Source: Lepus europaeus
Lineage: Eukaryota; Chordata; Mammalia; Lagomorpha; Leporidae
Direction: 5' to 3'
Length of the DNA: 64,000 nucleotides
Assembly (NCBI RefSeq): GCF_033115175.1
Contig: NC_084829.1
Span: 16,194,496-16,258,495 of the forward strand
In this document: positions 20,760 to 31,900 of the stretch, in pieces
How positions within the stretch are numbered: the first letter of the stretch is position 1
Layout: each line of letters starts with the position of its first letter
Position numbers and translations under genes: made by a program
Notes under the pieces: model-generated
What the model was told of the DNA's origin: nothing
The model's input: the letters and a program-made list of their open reading frames with translations, nothing else
Databases searched by the model: none

Positions 20760-21465
20760 ATGGTGGCTAAGAACTTTATAGAATCACCCCTGCCACATTC
20801 TATTGGTCAGAGCATTTGAAGGCCAGGCCAGATCCCATGGGCCTGAGAGGCCTGCACCTCTTGAGGATGCAATGCCATGCGCATAGGAGAAGGGAAAAGA
20901 CAGCTGAGATCCCTGCCTGCACTCAGCCTGCAGGAGGCTGAGGGCTCTACAAAGGCAGGATTTTTTGCCTCGCGTCTTTAACATGCTTACCCTGCTCATG
21001 TTAAAGTGTCTGCACTGAAGAAAACCCCCCAAACCCTTGCTACTCGAAAGGTTGGGTTAGATTAGCTTCCCCCCAACTATTTTGAAAGATTTATTCCTGG
21101 GGAAACAGTATAGTATGCGGTAGGAAATAAATCGCCAATTGAAAAGGAAAGACTATTTAAATATCTATTGGCATTCATATTTTCCCATGACCGTAGTACT
21201 TGAGTATGCTCAGATTCTTGAATCTTGTCCTAGATTGCTTGTACAGTCTTTTTTCACAGAGGTGCTTGAAAGAAATAACCTATATCAGGAACATTGTCAT
21301 GAGAACTAGATAAATTCAGTAAAATAATAATCTGAGGGGGAAAAAAGAGAGGTGGGTTGGGGTGGTGCGTATCAGGGTAGTGGGGGAAGACCTAGCGGAG
21401 GCTTGGCTCAGATTAAGAGGCTGTTTAGTATAAAAGTTAAGAGCCCAGACCCTGGAACCAATCAA
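20760..21465. other. Intergenic stretch without recognisable gene
   Basis: Nothing supported. Confidence 0.4.
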
Positions 21466-21469
21466 TCTG

Positions 21470-21560
21470 GGTTGTTTCCAGGCATGGCTATTATGAATAG
21501 TGCTTTGTGCAGATTTTTGTGTGAACAGGCATTTTAATTTCTCTGGAATATGTGCAAAAA
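21470..21560 (-). mobile_element. Old L1 LINE fragment
   Basis: GGCATGGCTATTATGAATAG, TTTTTGTGTGAACAGGCATT and TTAATTTCTCTGGAATATGT match the reverse complement of L1 near the end of ORF2. Confidence 0.65.
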
Positions 21561-21779
21561 GATATGCAGAGTTGAGACTCAAACAGCAGCCATTAGGTAC
21601 CTCATTGAAAAGAGATCTGCTCTGATAATTGAACATAAAACAAGCCAATCACTCTCCATCCTCCACATACGGATTCATTTCTCTTCATCTTATGTTTAGT
21701 TCTTGATGTGGTTAGTATCCCTCGTCTTTCCCTCTAGCAAGTAACTCCATCAATTGAAGAATTTTACCTATTTTTCCCC

Positions 21780-21852
21780 AGTGTCCTGAAACCTTGAAAA
21801 ATGCCTAGCACATACTTGTCACTCAAACATTTGTTGAATAAATTGAATGAAT
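21780..21852 (+). mobile_element. L2 or MIR 3' end relic
   Basis: GCCTAGCACATACTTGTCACTC followed by AAACATTTGTTGAATAAATT is the common end of L2/MIR-type elements. Confidence 0.6.
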
Positions 21853-21859
21853 CTCAAAC

Positions 21860-22205
21860 ATATTTCCAATCAGTATATAGAGATCTTTCTTTTTAGTACT
21901 TGCAAGGTATGTCATTATATGCTCACAGAGTGTTTTAATGTAACTTGTCCCCTATGATATTCATGTTAGTTCCAGGATTTTAGTTATAGTTCAATGACAG
22001 CTCTTGTATAGTAAATCATCTTTGTGCAGATTGGCAAGAAGTGGAATAGGTGGTAAAAGAATATATGCACTAAAAACATGTCAAACTATGGCCAAAATGT
22101 TTCCAATAGTGTTTTCCCAATTCCCATTCCCAGTGTGCCTATCCTCACCATTGTCACCAAAAAGTATTGAGTATTGCCAAGGTTTTTTATTACATATTTG
22201 TTGAC
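21860..22205. other. Intergenic stretch, possibly old LINE debris
   Basis: AT-rich with weak L1-like phrases. Not enough to assign. Confidence 0.35.
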
Positions 22206-22211
22206 TGTGTT

Positions 22212-22482
22212 ATTTTTTTAACATCTTATTTATTATTCATTTGAGAGGTAGAGCTACATACAGCTACATACAGTGAAAGTGAGACAAAAAGAAAAGTCCC
22301 CCATCTGTGGGTTCACTCCCCAAATGGGGGGATCCGAAGCCAGGAGCCCTCTCCAGGTCTCCCACATGGTGCAGGGGACCAATCACTTGGGCCATCCTCT
22401 GGGATTAGAACCAGAGTCTATATGGGATGCCAGTGCTGCAGGCAGATGATTAACCTACTGAGCCACAGCACTGGCACCATCC
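22212..22482 (-). mobile_element. CSINE
   Basis: Starts with the inverted tail (TTAACATCTTATTTATTATT) and ends GAGCCACAGCACTGGCACC. The purine block and CCATCTGTGGGTTCACTCCCC are present. Confidence 0.85.
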
Positions 22483-22525
22483 GTACTTTTTTCCTGCACC
22501 ATCTGTTTGTATCCTTTGCTTTTTT

Positions 22526-22547
22526 TGTGTGTGTGTGTGTGTGTGTG
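22526..22547. repeat. TG dinucleotide repeat
   Basis: Eleven TG units. Confidence 0.95.
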
Positions 22548-22605
22548 AAAGTATTTTGTCTCAAGAAAGTTAATCTTTCAGCACATTTGCTAAAATGTTC
22601 AATTG

Positions 22606-23294
22606 TGTCGTGATGGACTGGCTAGGGAAGCCTGGTTCCCCAACACCTGGTGACAATCCTAACCTTGATTATAATTTTCCCAAGAGGGGTAAATTCCTCT
22701 ACATTTGACAAAGCAAGTGAGGCAAAGACGGTTTGTGAGTTAACTGGTTAATTGCAATAAGCACATAAAAGCAGGATAAACAATTTTAAAAAGAAATGTA
22801 TGCAAAGATAGGCAAAACTAGGTAAAAGAAAATCACCAGAGCACAAAGTGCCAGTAACCAAGCAAACACCGTGTATCTGTGAAGGAAATTTTCAAATTGC
22901 TTGGGAAAACAGGCTTCTTCCAGGGGAGGCTCGACAGGTCTTCAAATCATCAGCAATGAAGTCCAGCGCTTTCTCTCCGGCTGAGCGTCCAGCAGCTGAG
23001 GCTCCTTTCAGAGTGAACTCCCACGCAGAGTGGGAGTTCCCTCAAATACCAGTTTGAAGGAATTAGTATTCATTGTCTCAGCAGGTACATTATCTTAGCT
23101 TGCAGATATCAACCTGGGGACAAGATGTCCAGGATCCAAATCTTCTCATTTGCATATCAGCACACAGTTGTCAATGTGGCTTAGCAGTCTGGCAGTGCCA
23201 AGGGGGCCTCTTGACTATCAGCCGGCCCCTTGGGTCACTTATCGCTTGTATTACAAGAAAAAGCTCAAAATGGAGTTAGTGCTGTCAAAGCACA
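22606..23294 (-). mobile_element. LTR-like segment related to the solo LTR at 17.9 kb
   Basis: Bounded by TG and CA. Read on the minus strand, its start shares the pattern CTTTGACAG then ACTCCATTTTG with the LTR at 17938-18510, so both appear to belong to one ERV family group. It contains a perfect 10-bp hairpin (23025-23034 with 23040-23049, loop of 5), of the kind seen in R regions. No target duplication was found and no internal retroviral DNA is attached. The ends are less certain than for the first LTR. Confidence 0.5.
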
Positions 23295-23299
23295 GGCAT

Positions 23300-23489
23300 A
23301 TGAACTTAGTTAAAATATGAATTTATTTAGACTCATAAGAATCATAACAACAAAACACACATCATAACAAACTGTTCAGAAGTATCTTTTAGTGAAGAAG
23401 TCATTTAATTTTTAATTTTATGTAATCAAATTTGCCCATTTGTATTTTCTGGGTTGGGTTTCATGTTCAGGAACATTTTCTAGATGATT
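23300..23489. other. Short spacer
   Basis: AT-rich. A phrase at 23380-23490 (AAGTCATTTAATTTTT to GATGATTAAAAGC) resembles old L1 in reverse, but weakly. Confidence 0.3.
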
Positions 23490-23505
23490 AAAAGCATTAT
23501 TATTA

Positions 23506-23633
23506 TTTTTTTTTTTTGACAGGCAGAGTGGACAGTAAGAGAGAGAGACAAAAAGGTCTTCCTTTGCCATTGGTTCACCCTCCAATGGCCTCCGCAGCTG
23601 GCGGATTAGCCTACTGAGCCACGGCGCCGGCCC
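23506..23633 (-). mobile_element. CSINE2 with internal deletion and perfect target duplication
   Basis: The element is flanked by a perfect 16-base direct repeat beginning AAAAGCATTATTATT (23490-23505 and 23634-23649). It joins the 3' part (TTTTGACAGGCAGAGTGG up to the TCCGCAGC block) directly to the 5' head (GGATTAGCC to CGGCGCCGGCCC), so the middle of the SINE is missing. The clean duplication suggests a fairly young insertion of an already shortened RNA. Confidence 0.9.
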
Positions 23634-23741
23634 AAAAGCATTATTATTAAATAAGGTTTTCTCCTAGGGGTCTTATGAATTTATTTTTAATTTAAATCTT
23701 TTCAGTTTCCTAGAACATATTCTGATTTAAGAAGTGAGATC

Positions 23742-23998
23742 GGGGTGCTGGCATTGTGGCACAGCAGTTTAAGCTGCCAGCATCCCATATGGATGCTGAT
23801 TCCTGTTGCTTGAGCCCCGGCAACCACATGGGAGACCTGGAAGAAACTCTTGGCTCCTGGCTTCAGCCTGGCCCAGCCCTTGCTGTTGCACCTGTTTGGA
23901 GAGCGAACCAGCAGATGAAATATCTGTCTCTGTCCCTGTCTCTTTGAGAAAGAACTTTGGCTTTCAAATAAATAAATAAATCTGTAAAAATAAAAAGA
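23742..23998 (+). mobile_element. CSINE with shortened middle
   Basis: GGTGCTGGCATTGTGGCACAG head, CATCCCATATGG, and AAATAAATAAATAAATCTGT tail. Part of the CCAGCTCCCTGC block is missing. Confidence 0.85.
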
Positions 23999-24004
23999 AA
24001 GTAG

Positions 24005-24900
24005 TCTTTTTTCCCCCCTAGACACCTTCCCGGTTGTTCCAGGATCATTTTTTTAACGTTTAGAGCCAATCTGATTTTTCCTCTACATGATATCAAATTC
24101 TTCATTCTTCAACATTTTAGTCTATCTCTCAATTTCTATTCTGTCCTATCGATCTGCCTGCTTATTCTTACTTTAAGCACTGCACCTTTGCGGCATTCCT
24201 ATTATTTCTTCAGCCAGATGAGAGATAAGAGAGGAGAGAAGCAATGCATAAATATGCATAAATATCTTAGGTCTAATGGACTCTCCGCACTGTATGGCCC
24301 AGCCCAATATTTCTATGTTTTTCTGTAAGTGGGCTACGGTTATTGGGGACAGGAATTTCACAGACTGGGTACTCAGAGTGTGGTTCAGAAGATGTGGGCT
24401 TGGCCATGTCCACTTCGCCCCTCGGATCCCTCCAAACAGAAGCTCCGGAAGCAGAGGCCCTACTGCTGAGACCCAAGAACCACACTGAGAAAAACCCCAA
24501 GGAAACCAGCAAATACCAACTCAGGGATGACGGGAAATCCACTGTGTGATAAGAGAACAGACAGCCTGGGATTCCAAGACCGCGGGGCACTGTGGGATTC
24601 GCACTCTGAACTTCAGAAAGGAACAAGCGGTTTTTAGGTGCCGCTCAATACAACAACCCTACGCCGTGGGTATTTTGCTGTTTTCACGGATAAACATCCT
24701 GACGGCTCAAAAATTAAACGATAAAGTCTACCTTCTTGCTGAGGTATACTGATTCTGAGGCTCAGAATGGTAAAACACCTTGCGTGAGCACAGATAGGGA
24801 GTAGCAGAACTGGGCTCGCGGTTTTTCTCCCTGCGGAAATGTTAGAGTGATAAATAAACCCATTTTCCCCCCCTAAACAAAACGGCGAGCCGCAACAAAC
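24005..24900. other. Upstream flank of TRIM27
   Basis: No repeat or separate gene is convincingly recognised. Open frames at 24270-24630 on both strands carry no known domain. Confidence 0.4.
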
Positions 24901-24919
24901 GATGGCTCTGCTTAACAAA

Positions 24920-25557
24920 GTGCGTCACGTACCGGATGCAGCTCAGTTTGCAGCCCCATCCGCTGGCCTCAGGGCCTGCGCTTCCCAGTACTACACAAAG
25001 CCAGCTCTCTCTGGCGAGGGCAGAGGCCTGAGCGCCCAAAGGAAACCTCACAAAAGACCAGGGGTCCTCAGCGCCCAATTCGGAGGTCGCGTCCCGACCC
25101 GTCCCGCCCTGGGGCGCGCGCCCCGCCACGCCGCCCTCCGCGGCAGGAAACAGCTAGGCCCCGAGGCCGCGGAACGCAAGCCCCGCCCACTCCGCCCCGC
25201 CTCTTCCGGTCGCGCCGGGGCGGGGTCTCCGCGGCCTGCGGGATCCGCTTGGACGCGGCCACGTTGTCCTGCGCGCTTGGCGCGCCTGCCCCTGTGAATC
25301 CGGCCCGAGGCGCCGCGCGCCTGGCCCCCTACCCGCGTAGCCGTCGGGCGGCAGCCTTCCCGGCCTCGCTCAAAGGGGTACAACAGGGCAGCGAGCGGCC
25401 CGGCCGCCGGAGCCTCCCAGGGAATCCGGGCCCGAGGGGCACCGCCCTCCTGCCCGCCCGGCTCGAGCAGCGACCCGGAGAGAGCGCCGGGGAGTCGGGC
25501 TCCGCGCAGGGCTCGGCGCCGGGGGCCCATGCCCGTGCGCCCCCGCCGGCCCGCGCC
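24920..25557 (+). promoter_or_regulatory. TRIM27: CpG-island promoter and 5' UTR of TRIM27
   Basis: CpG density rises sharply from about 25080 and stays high through exon 1 to about 26010. A CRE/ATF-like TGCGTCACGT lies at 24921-24930. Several GC boxes (CCGCCC type) lie at 25180-25225, next to CTTCCGG at 25202-25208, an ETS-type site. There is no TATA box near a plausible start, as expected for a housekeeping-type dispersed promoter. The exact start site cannot be read from sequence; 25230-25400 is a reasonable guess. All of exon 1 lies inside the island. Confidence 0.75.
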
Positions 25558-25977
25558 ATGGCCTCCGGGAGCGTGGCCGAGTGCCTGCAGCAGGAGACCA
25601 CCTGCCCCGTGTGCCTGCAGTACTTCGTCGAGCCCATGATGCTCGACTGTGGCCACAACATCTGTTGCGCGTGCCTCGCCCGCTGCTGGGGCTCGGCCGA
25701 GACGAACGTGTCGTGCCCGCAGTGCCGAGAGACCTTTCCGCAGCGGCACATGCGGCCCAACCGGCACCTGGCCAACGTGACCCAGCTGGTGAAGCAGCTG
25801 CGCACCGAGAGGCCGTCCGGGCCCGGCGGCGAGATGGGCGTGTGCGAGAAGCACCGCGAGCCGCTGAAGCTGTACTGCGAGGAGGACCAGATGCCCATCT
25901 GCGTGGTGTGCGACCGCTCCCGCGAGCACCGCGGCCACAGCGTGCTGCCGCTCGAGGAGGCGGTGGAGGGCTTCAAG
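25558..25977 (+). CDS. TRIM27: TRIM27 coding exon 1: RING and B-box2
   Basis: 140 codons from ATG to GGCTTCAAG, then donor GTGAGG. It encodes the complete C3HC4 RING and the B-box2. The ATG context (GCGCCATGG) is a good Kozak match. An in-frame opening continues upstream to 25249 but has no conserved start, so 25558 is chosen. The exon ends in phase 0. Confidence 0.98.
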
Positions 25978-28900
25978 GTGAGGGCCCCCCGGCGCGCGCG
26001 CAGCGAGGCGGACAAAGGGAGGGGAGAGCCGCGGGGGCTTCCCCTTATTTTCTTGCCTAGAAAATGGCTGAGCCGGACGTGTGGTTCCCAGCCGTCATTT
26101 CCTCTCTGTCCGCTCCCGAGCCTCCGCACTCGGATTTGGAGGAAAACCTGTAGCTGCTGGGGAAGCCCGAAGTCGCCCCACCCACCCACCCCCACTCCTC
26201 TCCCTGTTTCCCAGATCTCGGACGCGATGGACATAAAGACGCCCCCTGGAGCCCTTCCCCCACCCCCACCTGCAAGCCCGACACCCTAAAAGATGTGCAT
26301 AAAGCCGTGCACACATCGATAAGCTCCTGAGACACTCTGCTCCCCAATTATAGAGGAAACCCACCGCGGGGTCCGAGTCATCCGGCAGATGCCCGTCACT
26401 TAGTCTGTAAGCACTTCCTGTAAACCGTCTTGTTCTAGAAGCTCATGGAAAGGAACACATTTCTCCACTGCTTGAGTAAGGCATTTCGCCATCCTGAGAC
26501 ACGGGAGGGAACAGGTATTATGATTAAGGGGATAAGAAGTGCAAAGCCTTTTGCAAACTGTTGAACCCACTGCGGCAGCAAAACAATAACACGGAAACAA
26601 AGTATCACGTGCAAAAGAGTTTTAAGGAGACATTCAAGGCGTCCTTGATGTTGTCTGTTTGCTGTGTGTTTGAGGGCCACAGGATTATACCTGTAGTTGT
26701 GTCCGTGTTTAAATGTGAATGCATCCCTGCATAGTCACCTAACATTTATGGAGCTTTTAACTGCATCATTTCACCTGCTCTCCTTATAACTGGAATAGGC
26801 TGGGAAAGTGGTATTTACCCCGTCACACATGAGGAGAGTTAGAGAAGTTGCTTCATTTTCTCAGTGGGCCTCTGTGGAAGATCTACAACTTTACTTTAAA
26901 TTTCCTAGTCCAGTCACCCTAATGCTAAACTGGATAGAGGATTCATTTAAGAAATGCACACATTGTCATAGAAGAGAGGTGGTAGCCCCTGTGCTCTGAG
27001 TCTTCTTTGGATGGTGGTGTGGTCTGAACACAGGCTCACACCAGGCACCTGGCATCAGAATTGTAGCTTCTATATGTGGGGAAGCAGAACAGCCATGGTT
27101 ATACTATAACCTGCCCAACTTTTTTCTTTTTTCTTTTTTTTTTTAGGAACAAATCCAGAACCAGCTGGACCATCTAAAAAGGGTGAAAGACTTAAAAAAG
27201 AGGCGCCGGGCGCAGGGGGAGCAGGCACGAGCTGAACTCTTGGTAAGGGCTTTGGGAATTCCCAGATATTAGCGCTTTTGCTGGTCAGTGCTTCTATCAA
27301 GCCAACTTGCTCAGTTCTTCCAGTTGCAAGTGAAACAACCCCACGTGGCAGTGGAAACTTAACCTGGAGAACCAAGGGGTTCCCCTACTTTTGGGAAGAG
27401 GATGGAGGTGCTGTGGTTGGAAGTCATAGATACCTGCTGGATCAGTAAAGTTTAGCTTGTTAGCTGCTTGTGGGCCAGGACTGATGTTTGGCAGACTTGA
27501 GATAGGTGAAATTCTTGAGCATAGTTAGCTGGCGTCCTGTGGTGCACCATCCTTCCCACAGGTGCTGGAGATGGATTTGTGTCAGCCCCACTGGTTGCCT
27601 TTCTGGAGTGTTCGTTCCCCTTTCTAAACAGAGTGAGTTTTTCGCTCTGTTTTCTTTGACCAGTCTTCCAAGGCTTTGGCAGGAACCTGATGTGCTAATT
27701 CTGATATGGGTATTTGGGAGTTTTGTTTTGGAAAAACAAAAAGTACACAGGGTTTTATCATATACACTTACATATTCACTGCCTAAGTATTTACAGTGTG
27801 GGTGGAATAAATAAAATGTTACAGACCTCTAACCATTAGAGGTGTTTGCATCTGAAAAAGCAAACTCCTAGACTAGCAGTGTCTGGAATCTGTGAGAAAT
27901 TGTGTCAGTTCTAGCCTGGATGCAGTAATGAGCTTCTAAGCGGGGAGCTCATTCCTAAGGTGTCTTTAGATTCCACCACTTGCTCTGCCCACACAATCTG
28001 CTGAGACCACAGTTCCCCTTACTTTCGAAAGAGATTTCATGGACGAAGAATATTCTTCCTGAACCTGAGTCCACTTCAATCATAGTGCACACAACAATTG
28101 TCTTCTGGGCAGGATTGTCAACGAGGAGACACAGCCGTCCTCTGAAATCCGGCCACCTGGATGTGCGTCTTGGCTCTCATGCTAGCCATTTGTTTAGAGT
28201 CACACTTCACCTGGGAAATGGGTAGGTTGGGGGGCTGGCATTATGGCAGAGTGGGTAAGGTGACTGGGGAGGGTAGGATGGGGGTGCTACATATCCTGTT
28301 ATGTGAAAAACAGCCCCATGCTAAACAACATTGTCCCTGCCAGCATGCCAGTGGCAACCCCCTCGAGAAACACTGGTACTTGACCTTTAAGGTTTCTTTC
28401 AGGTTTAATTTTTCTGTTTCTGAGATTGTATTTTATGGTTTGTCTTTGAAAAGACTTACCCAGTGGCAAAAAGGCATGAGCTTGTGAAAAGGATTTATAA
28501 ATGAAGGGGGTGTGTGTCACCAAATTGTATAGTGAGTGCCTAGAAGGGGGCTAGAGGGATGGTCAGCATGGGATGTGTCTCAGAAGGGTTTGAATTTAGA
28601 ACCCGCGTTGGCAAACTCCCCACAAAGGGCCAGATTGTACATATCTGTAGCTTTGGGGCTCTATGGGTCCTGTCCCAACTAATCAGTAATGTTGTGGCTC
28701 AAAAGCAGCCACAGCCAATATGTAAATAAAGAGGCAGGGCTGTGCTTTGATAAAAGGTTGTTGGATTCCTTTATAGCCCTTTGCTGACCCATTGTTTAGA
28801 ACAGAATTTTTTTTTTAAAGATTTTGTATTTACTTGAAAGGCAGTTAGGGAGAGAAGGGGAGAGAGAGGGAGGGAGGGAGGGAGGCAGGCAGGCAGGCAG

Positions 28901-31900
28901 GCAGGGAGAGAGGGAAGGAAGGAGGAAGGGAGAGAGAGAGGGAGGGAGGGTAGAACAGAATTTTAGCAGTGCTGACTGTAGGGCATGAGGGTAGAGAAGG
29001 AAGGGAAGACAAACTGTGGTGGATAAATCAGCAGCAAGAGGAAACTGCCCTTCCCCCAAAGCCAGGGAGACAGGATGGCTGGTGAAAGCCCTGAGCAGAG
29101 AGAGGTTTGGAATCTGGGCCCAAGGAGACTGGTTAGTGAAATTGTGCTTAATTGGTGCAGGCCATCCTGCACAGGGCATGCCTGTATCTGGCCTGTGTTT
29201 TCCCTGGGCGATGGTCTTTCTCTCTGTTGCTCAGTTGCAGTAAAGTTCTTACCCCTTACCCTCCAGGCGAGGTGTGACCTGGTCTCTTTACCTTTTCTGC
29301 TGTCTGCTGCAGCCAGACAAAACCATTTGCCTGCTTGTCTCCCTCCACCTTTGCTGTGCCATTTATTCTGCCTGGAAGGTCTTCCACTTGTTGCCTGTAT
29401 GGTGAACTCCTGTTCTTCCTGGAATGCCTGGTTTATACATTGCTTCTGTTAAGACAGTACAACCTTCCCCTACCACACGCTGTTACCTTTTTTTTTTTTT
29501 TTTTTTTTTAGTGAAGTTTTGTTTTTCCAAATGTACAATTTCCAAAGTTTGGTTTTTTCCCCCCCACACATTGCGTGTTTATGCGTCTTCACCAGCAGCT
29601 AGGAATCTTCCCCTGGTATTCCTTGAGCTCTATGCCTTTTTTTTTTTTTTTTTTTTAAGATTTATTATTACTGATTTGAAAGGCACAGTTAGGAAGAGAG
29701 AGAAAGGGAAAGGCAGAGAGAGATCAAGATTTTTCATCTGCTGGCTCACTCCTCAAATGGCTGCAACAGCCAGGGCTGGGCCAGACCAAAGCCAAGAGCC
29801 AGGAGCTTCTTTAGGGTCTCCCACGTGGGTGCAGTGCTGCCCTAAGCTCTGTGCATTGAAACCAGTTGGATTAACCTTTTATTGAGGAGCTCTTGAAGAG
29901 CTGCCTTGGTGAGGGAGCTGAGAATCTGGTCTCTTAGAGACCACAGCTGGGTCTGTAAACTGAGAGTAACTTCTGTAACAGAATGTATCATAAGTAGCTT
30001 TGTCAAAGAAGTCTAGGTTATTAAAAGTGCCCCGAACTGTGCCTTTGTACCATTTCTTCTGCTTGGTCTTGTGCCTAGATTTGTTCATGGGGTCTTTACC
30101 TTTTTTTTTTTTTTTTTTTTTTTTAGTGTTTTATATTATTTACTTGAAAGGCAGAGTTACAAAGCACTGTGGCTTAGCAGGTTCATCCTCTGGCTGCAGT
30201 GCCAATGCTGGTTTGAGTCCCTGCTGCTCCACTTCTAATCCAGCTCTCTGTTCACAGCCTACGAAAGCAATGGGAGGGAACCTAGAAGACACTCCTGGCT
30301 CCTGGCTTCAACCCAGCTCCGGCTGTTGCGGCCATTTGGGGAGTTAACCAGTGATTAGAAGATTTCTGTTTCTTTGTCTGTAACTCTGCCTCTCAAATTA
30401 ATAAATAAATCTTAGAGAGAGATCTTCCATCTGCTGGTTCACTCCCCAAATGGGCCATCTTCTTGGCATTCCAAGAAACTTTAGTAGGGAGCTGGATCGG
30501 AAGTGGAGCAGCCAGGACTCTAACCAGCACCCATATGGGATGCCAGCACTGCAGGCAGCTGCTTAGCCTGCAATACCACAACACTGGCCCCAAGAGTCTT
30601 TATCTTTCTTATCCAGCTTCTTTTTCTTAAAGGATTTATTTATTTGAAGGCAGAGTTATAGGGAGGGAGAGAGAGGTCTTGCATCTACTGGTTCACTCCC
30701 CAGATGGCTGCAGTGGCTGGAGCTGTGCCAATCTGAAGCTAGGAGCCAAGAGCGTCTTTGGGTCTCCCACATGGGTGCAGGGGCCCAAGGACTTGGGCCA
30801 TCTTTCACTGCTTTTCCAGGCCATAGCAGAGAGCTGGATAGGAAGTGGAGCAGCTGGGACTAGAACCAGTGCCCATATGGGATGCCAGCACTGCAGACGG
30901 AGGCTTTACCCACTATGTCACAGCACCGTCCCATCTTATCCAGCTTTACAACATCTTTCTTGGCATCCTGGTGAAGTTCAGTAAGAAACGACAAGCATCA
31001 CAGCTTTGCTAAGATGTGGGACAGAAAGGCTGTCACCTTGTCTTTAACTCCCCATCCGTGACTGTGCACCATACGAACCTGACTTGCTGGACTGAGTTCC
31101 TTAGCAGCAGAGACTATGCCTTAATTATCACTGGGGTAACTCAGTTCCAGGGCGGCATATGTCTAGTGAGTAAGACAGAAATAGTGAGTAAAAATGAACA
31201 GTGTTGAGTATCCCAGGATAAAGTGATGCACTTTCGGAGTGAGTGGTCGTGGAAGGAATGTGAAGGGATCTAGAAGGGAGCTTCTCCTCTCTTTACTGCC
31301 CTTCTCTGTCGTCTGCACAGAGCCTGACCCAGATGGAGAGGGAGAAAATCGTCTGGGAGTTTGAGCAGCTCTATCACTCTCTGAAGGAGCATGAGTACCG
31401 CCTCCTGGCCCGCCTTGAGGAGCTCGACCTGGCCATCTACAACAGCATCAACGGGGCCATCACCCAGTTCTCCTGCAACATCTCCCACCTCAGCAGCCTG
31501 ATTGCCCAGCTGGAGGAGAAGCAGCAACAGCCCACCAGGGAGCTCTTGCAGGTAAGGCGTGGAGAGCCATGCTCAGGCAGTTCCCCCTAGAAGTAGTCTC
31601 CCCTCTCCTTCGCCAAGTAGAACCCAGGACCCTGTCTCCTTGTCAGCTCGGCAGGTATAGCAAGGGCTTGCCAAGCTCTGCATTGGTGTGGTGGAAGGAA
31701 ACCATGTACACCAAGCTCTGAGTGATAGAACTTGGATCAGTCAGCAACATTGTCTCATGGAAGGATAAAAGGATGATACTCTGTCCGGGCCTGCCTTGCA
31801 CTGATAAGTAGTTCTTATCACAGGCATAGTTCTTCTAGGGGCCTCACTGACTTCATTCGCTCATTATGTAAGGAGAGGCTTGGACCACGTGTCATTTAAA

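Noticed and set aside
17938-23294. Reading the LTRs at 17.9 and 22.6 kb as the two ends of one provirus
   Set aside because: The bodies differ, the first has its own target duplication, and the DNA between them is SINE, MIR and MaLR material without retroviral parts.
25048-25938. 296-codon open frame on the minus strand across the TRIM27 CpG island
   Set aside because: High GC removes stop codons by chance. It is antisense to exon 1, has no domain, and its composition (A, G, R, P rich) is an artefact.
25329-26234. 301-codon minus-strand frame in exon 1 and intron 1
   Set aside because: A shadow of the GC-rich exon. Codon composition mirrors the TRIM27 sequence.
25249-26289. 346-codon plus-strand frame covering exon 1 of TRIM27
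   Set aside because: It runs in frame through 5' UTR and into intron 1. The true start is 25558 and the donor at 25978 ends the coding part.
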